Origin: Cyanobacteriota bacterium
Lineage (GTDB): Bacteria > Cyanobacteriota > Vampirovibrionia > Vampirovibrionales > Vampirovibrionaceae
DNA length: 64,000 bases
Assembly (NCBI GenBank): GCA_019751815.1
Contig: JAIEMW010000004.1
Span: 953,390-1,017,389, forward strand
Direction of reading: 5' to 3'
Position 1 is the stretch's first letter; every line of letters begins with the position of its first letter. The position numbers were made by a program, and so were the translations under genes. The notes beneath the pieces were generated by a model. That model did no database searches. It saw only the letters and a program-made list of their open reading frames with translations, and had not been told where the DNA came from. Positions 8,615 through 17,872 of the stretch are shown here, in pieces.

Positions 8615-9883
8615 CTAGGGTAGCGGGCTTTGCCCCAGTAGACGGGGTTTGTTAATCAGACCAATGCTGTAAAGTAGTCTACTTTGGCTGAGATGAACGT
8701 CCATCAGGCTGTTGACGAAGTTTACTTGCGCTTGTCCGTAATCGCTTTGCGCGTTGAGATCATCTTGATTGCTACTGAAGCCAGCCTTAAAGCTTGTCTT
8801 TGCCTGCTTAACTGCTTTTTCGGCGAGATTAAGCTGTTGTTCAGCCAGTTCCAGCTTATTGAGATCAAAATCACATTGCTGAATCGCCAGAATTGTAGAA
8901 GCACGAATGGATTGTTCTGAGTCTTGGAGCTTGAGTTCGAGCTGTTTGGCAGAAGAGCGAAGTACATCCGATTCGTCTCTGTCCTCAAATACGGTGGACT
9001 TCACCAGGCTTTTCACTGATTCTTGCTGGGCTTGAATCTCTTTTAGCTCAGGGCGGTTATTCAGGGCGATATCTTCCCATTGTTTGGGTGTACTTAACCC
9101 GCTGCGGTTAAAGAGTTTGAGCGGACGGAAAAGAAGTTGATTCCCTTCAAAAGAGAGGGCACTGGGATACAGCCATGGAGACTGGGGCAAAGATAAAAAC
9201 CGAGCCATATCGAGAGAGGCTTGATAATAAGCCAACTCTGCAGTTAGGTACTTCTGATAGAGCTGCACCAGCTTGGTTTGGGTTCTTAAGACGTCGAAAT
9301 TTGTGCTCTCTCCTGAAATAAACCGGCTTTTATAGAGTTCGAGTTCTCGAATGCCTTCCTGAATCTGAAGAAAAAGATTGTACTTAGCGGTAGTTGCCCT
9401 CATCAGGGCGTCGTACTTCTCAGTCGCCTCCCAGTAGGCTTGGTGTGTGATGGTTTGAACGTGCTCATTGGCGAAGGTTACTTCATGCTGTGCCGCTTCT
9501 TCCAGATTGGCCGCGTTGAAAAACTTGAACAAAAGCCAAATGCGCTTATTTTCAATGCCCCGCTTTTTGGCCTTCGATTGTTTGACCTTTTCGGCGTTGA
9601 CTAAAATCTCCAAGTTATTGAGTTCAGTAATGGTGAGGACTTCTTCGTAGGAGAGTTGCCGGGCATTGGTGGGGATGGCTTCCCAGTGGAGGGTCTTTAT
9701 ACAAGCAATGGTTTTTTCTGGGGTCAGACTGCTGTCTTTCGGGCTCTCTCCTTGGGTCTCACAGGATGCAGCCCAGCTCTGGCTGAGAGTCATCCCGGTT
9801 ATGATCAGCGTGAAGCTGGCCAACATGAGCGAGCAAAAGAGGGAGAGAAACTGACGCTTGTGTCTGTGCGCGAAAAGAGTCAT
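8615..9883 (-). CDS. TolC-type outer membrane efflux protein
   Basis: 422 residues. A signal peptide is clear (basic MTLFAHRHKRQ, hydrophobic LASFTLIITG, then SWAASCE). The rest is long amphipathic helix with heptad-like Ala/Gln/Leu, in two similar halves, as in TolC/OEP proteins that form trimeric outer-membrane channels. It is the last gene of a four-gene operon, starting 3 bases after the permease stop. It should be the exit duct for the ABC pump encoded upstream. The substrate is unknown. Confidence 0.85.
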   Translation of the reverse strand: MTLFAHRHKRQFLSLFCSLMLASFTLIITGMTLSQSWAASCETQGESPKDSSLTPEKTIACIKTLHWEAIPTNARQLSYEEVLTITELNNLEILVNAEKVKQSKAKKRGIENKRIWLLFKFFNAANLEEAAQHEVTFANEHVQTITHQAYWEATEKYDALMRATTAKYNLFLQIQEGIRELELYKSRFISGESTNFDVLRTQTKLVQLYQKYLTAELAYYQASLDMARFLSLPQSPWLYPSALSFEGNQLLFRPLKLFNRSGLSTPKQWEDIALNNRPELKEIQAQQESVKSLVKSTVFEDRDESDVLRSSAKQLELKLQDSEQSIRASTILAIQQCDFDLNKLELAEQQLNLAEKAVKQAKTSFKAGFSSNQDDLNAQSDYGQAQVNFVNSLMDVHLSQSRLLYSIGLINKPRLLGQSPLP

Positions 9884-9886
9884 TGC

Positions 9887-11101
9887 TTACACCACCTGTT
9901 TCTTAAAGCGGTTAATACTGGCCCCCAGTAGCACAATTGCCAGAATGGTCAGCAGCACCGTCTGGGGCCATAATTCCATGAATCCTGTACCTTTAATCAC
10001 TACTCCCCGAATAATTTCCAGGTAATAGGTTAGCGGGAGAGAATAGCTTACTATTTTAATAAACCATGGCATTGGCTCCAGTGGAAATACAAAGCCGCTA
10101 ATGAGAAGACTGGGCAGCAAAAGCCCCATGGTTAGTTGAATTGCCTGAACTTGTGACTGACACGTGGTCGAAATCAGTAAACCGATCCCTAAAGAAGTGA
10201 GGATAAAGATAACCGAGGCACCGCAGAGAAACCAAAAATTCCCCGAAATACTGATTTCAAAGAAACAGACCATCACAATCAGGGTTAAAATCATATCCAG
10301 AAAGCCAATAGCGGCATATGGAAGAACTTTCCCAATCATCAAGTCAGCCACGCGAATGGGAGTGACCATTAATTGCTCCAGGGTACCATTTTCGCGCTCT
10401 CGAACGATGGCAAAACTGGTAAACAGGATGGTCATCATATGCATAATAATGGCCAGAATCCCGGGGATCAAGAAATACGCCGACATGAGATCCGGGTTAT
10501 ACAGGACTTTAGTCACCAGAGAAATGGACCCAGCAGCAGGAGTACTCCCTGAGTTGCTAGAGGAATCAGACGGGTAAGGGTTCAACATTTGGCTTTCAAG
10601 GCTTGCCTTTGATTCTTGTGCCACAATCAAGCTGGCTGCATTGACGATCCCCTTTGCAATGGAGGCGTTGGCACCGTCTACCACCACATTAATTTCAGCA
10701 GGTTCAGACCCCGACAAGATTTTGCTGGAATAGTCAGGAGGGATAATGATTCCGACCCGGTAACGGCCCTGACGAATCGCCTGAAATACAGCTTGATCAC
10801 TATTGACATAGTTTTTGTCATTGATATCAAAAAAAGTACTGTTGTCGAAGGCGTTCAGCAGATCGTAGGACGCATTGCGCTGATCATAATTGCATACGAT
10901 GGTCTCGATATGCTTTAAATCTCGCTGGATAGCCAGTCCCGAGATCACCAATTGGATGATGGGCAGTGTAATGATAAACGCGACCAGATACGGATCTCGC
11001 ATTAGCTGTAATAGCTCTTTTCGGAAGATAGAGCGAATTCCGTCCCAGGTCCAGCGGGGTTTTTTAGCTGTATCAGACACTGAGACTTTGCTCCTCTGCA
11101 A
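9887..11101 (-). CDS. ABC-2 type transporter permease (YhhJ/YbhR-like)
   Basis: 404 residues. One N-terminal membrane segment (about 38-56, PYLVAFIITLPIIQLVISGL) is followed by a periplasmic domain of about 170 residues. Then come five hydrophobic segments beginning at YFLIPGILAIIMHMMTILFT and including the ABC-2 motif REREnGTLEQLMVTPI. This is the membrane part of MFP/ABC-2/TolC pumps such as YbhFSR. Only one permease gene is present (YbhSR has two), so a homodimer is likely. Its start overlaps the ATPase gene by 29 bases, indicating coupled translation. Confidence 0.9.
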   Translation of the reverse strand: MQRSKVSVSDTAKKPRWTWDGIRSIFRKELLQLMRDPYLVAFIITLPIIQLVISGLAIQRDLKHIETIVCNYDQRNASYDLLNAFDNSTFFDINDKNYVNSDQAVFQAIRQGRYRVGIIIPPDYSSKILSGSEPAEINVVVDGANASIAKGIVNAASLIVAQESKASLESQMLNPYPSDSSSNSGSTPAAGSISLVTKVLYNPDLMSAYFLIPGILAIIMHMMTILFTSFAIVRERENGTLEQLMVTPIRVADLMIGKVLPYAAIGFLDMILTLIVMVCFFEISISGNFWFLCGASVIFILTSLGIGLLISTTCQSQVQAIQLTMGLLLPSLLISGFVFPLEPMPWFIKIVSYSLPLTYYLEIIRGVVIKGTGFMELWPQTVLLTILAIVLLGASINRFKKQVV

Positions 11102-12059
11102 TGCGCCGTTCTTCTTCGATGTTAATCTGCGTCAGTGTGACAAACACGTCTTCCAGAGAAGGTTCAATCGGCCGTTGGGAAATGACCGAAACACCTGACG
11201 CCGAGAGGTCTTTTTGGAGTTGTTCGGCCTGGATACCTTGTTGAGTAACCACATGGAGAGCCTGGCCAAAAATAGTCACGTCCTCAACATAATCCAAGCT
11301 CTTGACGATGTTAAACGTCTTTACCAAGGGGCGGCAGATGACTTCAAAACGTTGATTGTTGTGCCCGACGATTTGTCGGATTTGTTTCAGTTCATCTGGT
11401 CCACCGCTGACAATTAAACGAGAGTTATAAATATAACCAACACTGCTGCAGCGCTCCGCTTCATCCATATAATGGGTGGTTACAAAGAGGGTGACTCCCG
11501 CACTGGCTAGTGAAAAAAGCAAATCCCAGAGTTCCCGGCGAGCAACAGGGTCCATAGAAGCGGTTGGCTCATCTAGGAAGATAATTTCAGGCTCATGAAC
11601 CAGGGCACAGCATAATGCAAGCCGTTGTTTCCAGCCACCTGAAAGATGTTTTGCTAAATAGCGTTGATACCTAGAGATACCAACCAGTTCAATCACTTCT
11701 TGCTTACGAAGATGCCCGGCTTTTCCTGTCACACCGTAGAGATGGGAGTAGAAGTCCAGGTTCTCTTGAACAGTCAGATCCTCGTAGAGGCTAAACTTTT
11801 GGGGCATATAGCCAATTTTGGACCGAACCGCTTCAGGGTCTGCCACCACATTCACCCCACTGACCGTAGCAGTGCCAGAAGTCGGCGGGAGAAGGCCACA
11901 GAGCATTTTGATGGTGGTCGATTTCCCGGAGCCATTTGGGCCGAGAAAGCCGAAGATTTCCCCGCGGGCAATCGACAAGTTCAGGTCAGTAACGGCTGTC
12001 TTATCGTTAAAGCGCCGGTAGAGGTGTTCCGTCTGGATGGCCCATTCCTGTGAGGTCAC
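11073..12059 (-). CDS. ABC transporter ATP-binding protein
   Basis: 328 residues. Walker A is GPNGSGKST (about 38-46), Q-loop YMPQKFSLYEDL, signature LSGGWKQR, Walker B IIFLDEPT, and the switch His lies in TTHYMDEAE. About 100 C-terminal residues form the accessory region usual for drug/antibiotic ABC-2 exporters (CcmA/YbhF-like). It powers the permease at 9887-11101. The signature has Trp-Lys where Gln or Met is more common, as in other members of this group. The gene starts 13 bases after the adaptor gene. Confidence 0.93.
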   Translation of the reverse strand: MTSQEWAIQTEHLYRRFNDKTAVTDLNLSIARGEIFGFLGPNGSGKSTTIKMLCGLLPPTSGTATVSGVNVVADPEAVRSKIGYMPQKFSLYEDLTVQENLDFYSHLYGVTGKAGHLRKQEVIELVGISRYQRYLAKHLSGGWKQRLALCCALVHEPEIIFLDEPTASMDPVARRELWDLLFSLASAGVTLFVTTHYMDEAERCSSVGYIYNSRLIVSGGPDELKQIRQIVGHNNQRFEVICRPLVKTFNIVKSLDYVEDVTIFGQALHVVTQQGIQAEQLQKDLSASGVSVISQRPIEPSLEDVFVTLTQINIEEERRIAEEQSLSV

Positions 12060-12072
12060 TAAAACAACGCCT

Positions 12073-13299
12073 TTACTGATTCGGTTTTTGGGTGAAAATC
12101 ACGTTGACGCGCATCCCTGGGTTGAGATGCTTTTTCCCTTTGGTATCCGTATTGTTGATGTGGATTTTAACCCGAAATGAGGGCTGTTCCGAATTATTAC
12201 TGGTACTACTGCCAGGAACAAACTCACTTTTGGGGTTGATGGTGACGATTTGTCCTTTAAATTCACTGCGAGGATACACGGGAGAGAGCACCTTGACCTC
12301 ATCACGAAGTTGTAGAAAGTCCAATTTATCCTCTGGGACGTAGATATCGGTCCACAGAGACTCGTAATCAATAATAGAAACAACAGGCCGGCCGGGTTGA
12401 ATGAGTTCGCCTGGATTGACGGTGATGCTGCTGATAAAACCAGGGATGGGGGATTTAATAATCAGTTCGCTTTGCTGTGCCTCTAAGGAGCCCAGTGAGC
12501 TGTCTGCCTGCTCGACGGAGGCTTTTGCAATTTGCACCTCTCCTGGCTTAGCACCTTTTGCCAGTTTTTCGTACTGGGCTTGCGCTGCTTTCAGTTGTGC
12601 TTTGGCAATCAGGATTTGCTCTTGGGGCGCTTTTTTGAGGAGTTGCAGACTAGCCTTGGCAGTATCAAGGGCTGATTTTGAGGCATTAAACTGTCCGCTA
12701 ATATCATCATAGCGTTGCTGAGAGATAATCCCTTCGTGGAGCATCTTGGCCGCATTGTCCAAGCTGGCCTTGGTGGTGTTGTACCGGGCTGTTGCTTCGC
12801 GCAGTTTTGCATCGGCTTGATCAAGTTCTTCTGGACGCCCCCCGCGAGAGAGCATCCGAAAATTCTCTTCGGCTTGTTGCACTTGGGCTTGGGCCTGCTT
12901 AATATCAGATTTGTCAGGCCCTTGGGCTACGATGGTTTCTTGAGCTTGGGCTTGCGTCAGTGAGGCCCGGGCAGAGGATATTTTGGCCCTCATTTCGGTG
13001 TCATCAAACACAATCAAAGGCTGGTCTTGCTCGACGGTGTCGCCCTCTTTGACCAAGACCTGTTTGACCCGTCCCCCCAAACGAGAGGCGTTTTTGACTT
13101 CTTTGGCCTGCACGATACCAGAAATGGTAAAAGTGGGTTGAGCGGGAAAGAGCACAGAGAAAATTAGCCACAGGACCAGCAGAACACTAGTCGTTGTGGT
13201 CACTGGCCGCCAGGGAAGTTTGGACCAGTCAAACTCAGATAAAATCAGTTTCAACGACAGATTTTTTGAGGGTGTGTTTGAGGGCGTATTCATATTCAT
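12073..13299 (-). CDS. HlyD-family periplasmic adaptor (membrane fusion protein)
   Basis: 408 residues. A short cytoplasmic N-terminus and one membrane span (about 38-52) come first. Then comes the first lipoyl half (VKNASRLGGRVKQVLVKEGDTV), a long Ala/Gln-rich coiled-coil hairpin (about 110-265), the second lipoyl half (SPIPGFISSITVNPGELIQP) and the beta-barrel (LWTDIYVPEDKL). It links the inner-membrane ABC pump to the TolC-type channel. It is the first gene of the operon adaptor-ATPase-permease-channel (minus strand). Confidence 0.92.
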   Translation of the reverse strand: MNMNTPSNTPSKNLSLKLILSEFDWSKLPWRPVTTTTSVLLVLWLIFSVLFPAQPTFTISGIVQAKEVKNASRLGGRVKQVLVKEGDTVEQDQPLIVFDDTEMRAKISSARASLTQAQAQETIVAQGPDKSDIKQAQAQVQQAEENFRMLSRGGRPEELDQADAKLREATARYNTTKASLDNAAKMLHEGIISQQRYDDISGQFNASKSALDTAKASLQLLKKAPQEQILIAKAQLKAAQAQYEKLAKGAKPGEVQIAKASVEQADSSLGSLEAQQSELIIKSPIPGFISSITVNPGELIQPGRPVVSIIDYESLWTDIYVPEDKLDFLQLRDEVKVLSPVYPRSEFKGQIVTINPKSEFVPGSSTSNNSEQPSFRVKIHINNTDTKGKKHLNPGMRVNVIFTQKPNQ

Positions 13300-13393
13300 A
13301 AGGGGTGAGATTCAACTTGTGATTCAACCAGTTAAGCGCCCTTATCTTAACAAAAGCAGTTTTATTCACCAACCTCCCTTTAATGGGCACCGT

Positions 13394-15421
13394 TTAATAA
13401 GCGATGGGGCCTGAAGGACAAGCCTTGTCTGGCTTTAGTAGTGCCTTGTTGTGTTTTTGCCAGACGCCGACCAGGAGTATCCTGGGTTTAAAATAGATAG
13501 TATCTGAATCGAGAGACTCAAATGGAAGTAGATGGCGCCCGTCTCCATCAAATAAAGCTTTGTCGGTGGAGTAATCACACAAATCCGGGGAGGGGATATA
13601 GAACACGTTCCCTGGGGTATCTTTGGGCGACCAAGCTTGATCGTGGACCAGATTAAGTGGATTGCTGGGTTTCCCGAGCTGTTCCAACGTAATCTCTGCA
13701 GCGTGCTTGCTTTGTACGGAATCGAGCACAAATTGAGGGAGTTTTAGGGAGGCATAGCGGGTTTTGACAAAGCCTTGCGGTTTTTCCTGATTGAGCTCTT
13801 GGAGATCTAGACCCAGCTCATTGACGGTGAGACTCAGATTCTCTGAGTTTTCGCGAGTCAGCGCGCGAGTCAGTGCGTGAGTCGTCATGGGCTCTGTCTC
13901 AAACATCAGGTAAACAGCAGCCAACTTTTTACTGAAGAAACTCGCTGGTACGTCTATATGCCGAGAAATACTTTGACCAGAAATGCCTTGAATAGAAACG
14001 CTGGATTTATTTTCCTGCGGGAATAACAGCAGAGGCATGCCCCCAAAAATAAGCACACCAGCCACCCAAAGCGCAGCAAACAGTCTCCAGGTACGCTCTA
14101 AAGTATTTCTACCAAAATAAAGAAGGCCCATGCCTGTCCAGATAAGTAGCTGGGCGAGCATTAAATTGGCCTTATTGGGGCCAGGGAAATACGAAAACAA
14201 GCAGGAAAACAAGCCCGTGGAGAAAATCAGAAAGAGAATCAACAGGCTGAAAGGCAGGTCAATTTTTTGCTTGTGTCGCAGGGGGGACAGCACATAATAG
14301 AGCGTAAAGAGCATCCCAACGCCAAGCAACCCGGCATTGCTGTCAGGTCGGAGCTGGCCGTTATTGAGTAGCACACAGGAAAGCAATGTCACAATCAAGA
14401 CGGCATGGCTGGTTAATTTCGCCTGAAACGGCATGGACGCCCTATAGAGTCCGCGTAACCAAACAGGAAAACCGAGTAAAAAAGCGCCCGTCAGCCAAGC
14501 ATGCAAGGCATAGATAAAGGGATGAAGCTCAGGAATCCGGATACTGGAGAGTAGCCATTGCGGAGCAAGGGTCATCATGCTATCACCCTCTGGGGTAAAA
14601 AAGAGGTTTTGGACACTCCCCCGGAGTGCTTCTTGCGTTTGGTGGAGTTGCTTCAGTAAAGGTATTTCCCGCAGAAACATGAGAATAACCAGCGCACTGG
14701 CTAACCAGGTGAGTACAAGACTGGCAAATGAGCACGAAGCCTGCATGAGCGCTGGGAGAGAGGGGGCCTGCGTCTGAGTTTCTATCGCCGTTACTGGCCC
14801 CAGTCGTTGATGTTTGCAAATAAAGAGGTAAATCCCTGTGAGCGTCCAAATAGGCCAGAAGATCTCAGTGCGCAGCATCATCAGCAAGGCCAGTAGCGGT
14901 AGAATGAGACTCCCTGTCTCTAGTAATGGGATTTTGGGGCATAACATTATCGTTGCCAGTGTCAAAATAACTAACAAGTGCAGAAGCCCAGGGCTGTACG
15001 TCGAGATCATTGCAACGATAGGCAGATAAAAAACCAGCAATAAAACTGAAATATAGGGAATAAACGACTCTGGACTGTGAAAAGAGAGGCGTCGAAATCC
15101 ACTGGGCAGAAGCCATCGGGTAAATGACACCAGGCAAACACAACAGAGTAAGTGGAGAGTTGCCTGTAAATCGACAAAGTCCGGTTTTGACAGATTGAGC
15201 AATAAACGCTCAATGGCTTCTGCAATTGAAGCGGGTGCAGAAGCACTTTTTAAGTGGGCAATCGCTGCTTGAATGTCTTGGCTCACCACGCTATGGGCGG
15301 AATAATCTGGTCGTGTCAACAGAAAAGCAGGTAATAGCAGTAAACCCCACCAAATTAAAAAGCCAAACCCTGCCAGACGAGTCTTTAAAGCGTTCACAGA
15401 AAACCAGTTTTCTACTACCAA
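13394..15421 (-). CDS. Polytopic inner-membrane protein of unknown function
   Basis: 675 residues with roughly 10-12 hydrophobic segments from about residue 20 to 475. The first is FGFLIWWGLLLLPAFLL. A soluble C-terminal region of about 190 residues follows, starting near FPQENKSSVSIQGISG, probably periplasmic. The architecture resembles large GT-C-type or polymer-handling membrane proteins, but I see no diagnostic DxD/DE loop and cannot assign a family. It lies 6 bases downstream of the sigma-factor gene on the same strand, so it may belong to that transcript. Confidence 0.7.
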   Translation of the reverse strand: MVVENWFSVNALKTRLAGFGFLIWWGLLLLPAFLLTRPDYSAHSVVSQDIQAAIAHLKSASAPASIAEAIERLLLNLSKPDFVDLQATLHLLCCVCLVSFTRWLLPSGFRRLSFHSPESFIPYISVLLLVFYLPIVAMISTYSPGLLHLLVILTLATIMLCPKIPLLETGSLILPLLALLMMLRTEIFWPIWTLTGIYLFICKHQRLGPVTAIETQTQAPSLPALMQASCSFASLVLTWLASALVILMFLREIPLLKQLHQTQEALRGSVQNLFFTPEGDSMMTLAPQWLLSSIRIPELHPFIYALHAWLTGAFLLGFPVWLRGLYRASMPFQAKLTSHAVLIVTLLSCVLLNNGQLRPDSNAGLLGVGMLFTLYYVLSPLRHKQKIDLPFSLLILFLIFSTGLFSCLFSYFPGPNKANLMLAQLLIWTGMGLLYFGRNTLERTWRLFAALWVAGVLIFGGMPLLLFPQENKSSVSIQGISGQSISRHIDVPASFFSKKLAAVYLMFETEPMTTHALTRALTRENSENLSLTVNELGLDLQELNQEKPQGFVKTRYASLKLPQFVLDSVQSKHAAEITLEQLGKPSNPLNLVHDQAWSPKDTPGNVFYIPSPDLCDYSTDKALFDGDGRHLLPFESLDSDTIYFKPRILLVGVWQKHNKALLKPDKACPSGPIAY

Positions 15422-15427
15422 ACTCTT

Positions 15428-16138
15428 CTAGTCTATATGGTCATTTTCTTTCAGGTAATCACGGACCAGGTTGAGCGATGCTTGCACAATCCGGGTGATA
15501 CGAGAGCTAGAAAGACCTACCAGTGAAGCGATATCTTTCACCTGCATATTGCGGTAAAAGCGGTATTCCATAATGGTTCGCTCTTTGGGAGGGAGATTGG
15601 CGATGGCTTTTTTGATCGCACGACCCAATTCTGTGATTTCTAGCCGCTCATCTGGGGTTGCTGAAGTATCCTTGATGAAATCATAGGGTGTATCGCCGTC
15701 TGAGCCCTCTTGAATGCTGTCAATCGAAAGAATTGTCTCATAGACAGCTTCTCGAACTTGCTCTGGGCTGTGTCCGGTTTGACCAGGTGTTGCCCCTTCG
15801 CCAGTAGCTCCTTCTGGGGTTTGGCCTTCAGTGCTGGCGGGAGTCTCTTCCTCTTCTTTGTTATGTTTCAGGGTGTACCACTTGTAGCGGGTGCGCAACT
15901 CATTGCGAATCGCCCAACGAATGGCGGTGGCCATATAAGAGGTATTCATTTTTTCAATGTCTTCAGGGCTCTTGTTTCTAAAAAGTGCCTGAATCGCAAT
16001 CGCACCAATGTTGACAAGTTCTTCGTAGTCCACCATATGTGAAGGTATCCGGCGGTATTCCACTTTGGCAACACGCTCTACCAGTGGTAAAAACTGGGTG
16101 ATGCTGACACGGGTGGTGCTACGCCGGGGGGTGGTCAC
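15428..16138 (-). CDS. RNA polymerase sigma factor, sigma-28 (FliA/WhiG) type
   Basis: 236 residues. Region 2: FLPLVERVAKVEYRRIPSHM, VDYEELVNIGAIAI and YMATAIRWAIRNELR. Region 4: LPPKERTIMEYRFYRNMQVK, then DIASLVGLSSSRITRIVQ (helix-turn-helix). An unusual acidic, Thr/Gly/Glu-rich linker (about 93-125) separates them, and region 3 is degenerate. This is the alternative sigma class for flagellar genes, and flhB is directly upstream. The start is a GTG at 16138, chosen because AAAGGA precedes it with a 10-base spacing and the flhB stop is only 14 bases away. FliA itself is the best guess; a non-flagellar sigma of the same group cannot be excluded. Confidence 0.85.
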   Translation of the reverse strand: MTTPRRSTTRVSITQFLPLVERVAKVEYRRIPSHMVDYEELVNIGAIAIQALFRNKSPEDIEKMNTSYMATAIRWAIRNELRTRYKWYTLKHNKEEEETPASTEGQTPEGATGEGATPGQTGHSPEQVREAVYETILSIDSIQEGSDGDTPYDFIKDTSATPDERLEITELGRAIKKAIANLPPKERTIMEYRFYRNMQVKDIASLVGLSSSRITRIVQASLNLVRDYLKENDHID

Positions 16139-16152
16139 AATCAGAGATTCCT

Positions 16153-17247
16153 TTAATGGGGATTAATGTTTTCAGAGGGGTCTAGTGGAAGGGCCTTGCC
16201 GCGACTGCGCCAGGCAAAGAGTAGGATTTCTGCAACCGCTTGATAGACATCGGGAGGTATTTCGTGATCCACATCAACCAATCTGTATAAGGTTCTGGCG
16301 ACTGTGGGATTCTCCACAATCGGGATCCCGTGCTCGTTTGCAATCTCTTTTATCCGCTCTGCAAAAAGCTCTGTCCCTTTGGCCACCACTTTGGGTGCCT
16401 CCATGATATCAGCATTATACTGGATTGCCACCGCAATGTGTATCGGATTGGTTGTAATTACGTCCGCATCGGGCACAGCCTCCAGCATACTTTGTTGCAA
16501 CATCATCATCCGCCGCTGTCTCAACGCGGCTTTCACGTGGGGGTCTCCCTCGGTGTTCTTGTACTCGTCTTTGATTTCTTTAAAGGACATTTTTTGGTCT
16601 TTGAGGAATTTCCAGCGCTGAAACAGAAAATCCATGCCCCCGAGCACAAAAAACGCGATACCGGCCACCATCACAAACTTAAAAACCAGTGCGCCCAGCA
16701 CAGACATCAACGAAAAGATGTTCTCTGTGCCACCCGTCAGCAGCAGCTGGGGTAGAAACTCTTTAAACACCATAAACCCGGCCCAGCCAAGCACGAGCAT
16801 TTTGATGATGTTTTTGACCAGCTCAACTAAAGTTCGCATCGAAAAAATATTTTGAAATCCCTTGACTGGATTGAGTTTGTCAAATTTAGGGTTAATCGAT
16901 TTTGTTGCAAAGAGAGGGCCCACCTGCAAAAAATCAGTGATCACCGCCACGAGCACCCCCACGGCGAGAAAAGGGCCAATCAGCAGAATCAGAGACTTTG
17001 CAGAGAGTGTAGCCAGATACTGCCAGCCAATTTCTTCAATGCCTTTGTTGGGGATCTGCTCAAAGATCAAGATGAACAAAGACGCCACTTCGTGCCAAAT
17101 CATCGGCGCCATAATAATGACCATGCTGAACATGGAAATTAAAAAGATAGAAGAGGACAGATCCTTACTTTTAAAGACCTGGCCTTCATCACGGGCTTTC
17201 TTCAGTTTCTGAGGCGTGGCCTCAAACTGTTTATCCTCATCGGCCAA
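16153..17247 (-). CDS. flhB: Flagellar export apparatus protein FlhB, NPIH variant
   Basis: 364 residues from a TTG start at 17247, which gives the expected FlhB N-terminus (ADEDKQFEATPQKLKKARDE). A longer frame reaching 17331 adds an atypical N-terminus. Four hydrophobic segments (about 33-215) form the membrane domain. The cytoplasmic part has the export-switch motif. Known FlhB/SctU proteins self-cleave at NPTH. Here the site reads TTNPIHIAVAIQY, with Ile for Thr, followed by the conserved APKVVAKGTELFAERIKEIA. The catalytic Asn and Pro are kept. FlhB sets export specificity between rod/hook and filament substrates. No other flagellar gene lies in the window except the adjacent sigma factor. 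Confidence 0.92.
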   Translation of the reverse strand: MADEDKQFEATPQKLKKARDEGQVFKSKDLSSSIFLISMFSMVIIMAPMIWHEVASLFILIFEQIPNKGIEEIGWQYLATLSAKSLILLIGPFLAVGVLVAVITDFLQVGPLFATKSINPKFDKLNPVKGFQNIFSMRTLVELVKNIIKMLVLGWAGFMVFKEFLPQLLLTGGTENIFSLMSVLGALVFKFVMVAGIAFFVLGGMDFLFQRWKFLKDQKMSFKEIKDEYKNTEGDPHVKAALRQRRMMMLQQSMLEAVPDADVITTNPIHIAVAIQYNADIMEAPKVVAKGTELFAERIKEIANEHGIPIVENPTVARTLYRLVDVDHEIPPDVYQAVAEILLFAWRSRGKALPLDPSENINPH

Positions 17248-17364
17248 GGGAATACCCCATTCAAGATAGAATTCAAGACAAAGCGTGAAACAAAACGGTC
17301 CAAACGTCTTGATATTATAGGCCGGACACAACAGGATTGCAGACAGGATGTTTTAAGGCAGTGT

Positions 17365-17763
17365 TTACACACTGGTTCTGGCGTAACGCAGAAAGGGCGC
17401 TGCTAAGCCCAACATGCCTGTGACAATCAGCAACGGGTACATTCCTGTGGCTACCGCAACAATCCCGCTGAGCACAGCGGCGCTGCCGCAAACGGTAGCA
17501 TCGATTTTACGGCGTCTCACATCGGCGGCCTCAATGGCGGCCATGCGCTTGGGGTGCTCTTCGATCCTTCGAGTGAGATCTCGCCACTCGGCTTTCAGCC
17601 AATCGGGCCAATCGGCCGGTAAATCGTCTACGGGTAAATTTTCTGAGGGGTGATTGTCTGATCGTGTTTTGGGCTCCTGCTCTCCAAAGCGGATTTGTCC
17701 AGACACTTGTTTGGCCCCAGAAACTTGTTTGGCCATGAAACGGTCTTGTAAAGGCACTCGCAT
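17365..17763 (-). CDS. Small membrane protein with F-x-G motif
   Basis: 132 residues, unrecognised. The N-terminal 50 residues are polar and likely disordered, with a duplicated KQVSG and the motif QIRFGEQEP (F26-G27). The middle is a charged helix rich in Trp/Arg/Glu (DWPDWLKAEWRDLTRRIEEH). The C-terminus has two hydrophobic helices (about 91-126, with only MYP between them). It ends in a basic RYARTSV. AGAGGGG precedes ATG 17763 at good spacing. A small two-span membrane protein with a long cytoplasmic N-terminus is the simplest reading. Confidence 0.65.
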   Translation of the reverse strand: MRVPLQDRFMAKQVSGAKQVSGQIRFGEQEPKTRSDNHPSENLPVDDLPADWPDWLKAEWRDLTRRIEEHPKRMAAIEAADVRRRKIDATVCGSAAVLSGIVAVATGMYPLLIVTGMLGLAAPFLRYARTSV

Positions 17764-17872
17764 CGTCTATTCCCCTCTAAAATAAGAGCGACTAGTTATC
17801 GCCCTTGATCGTTATTGCCCTTCATTATAGACCGGAAACATGAATACCCTGAATAGTCCGGCACGGTTGTTT

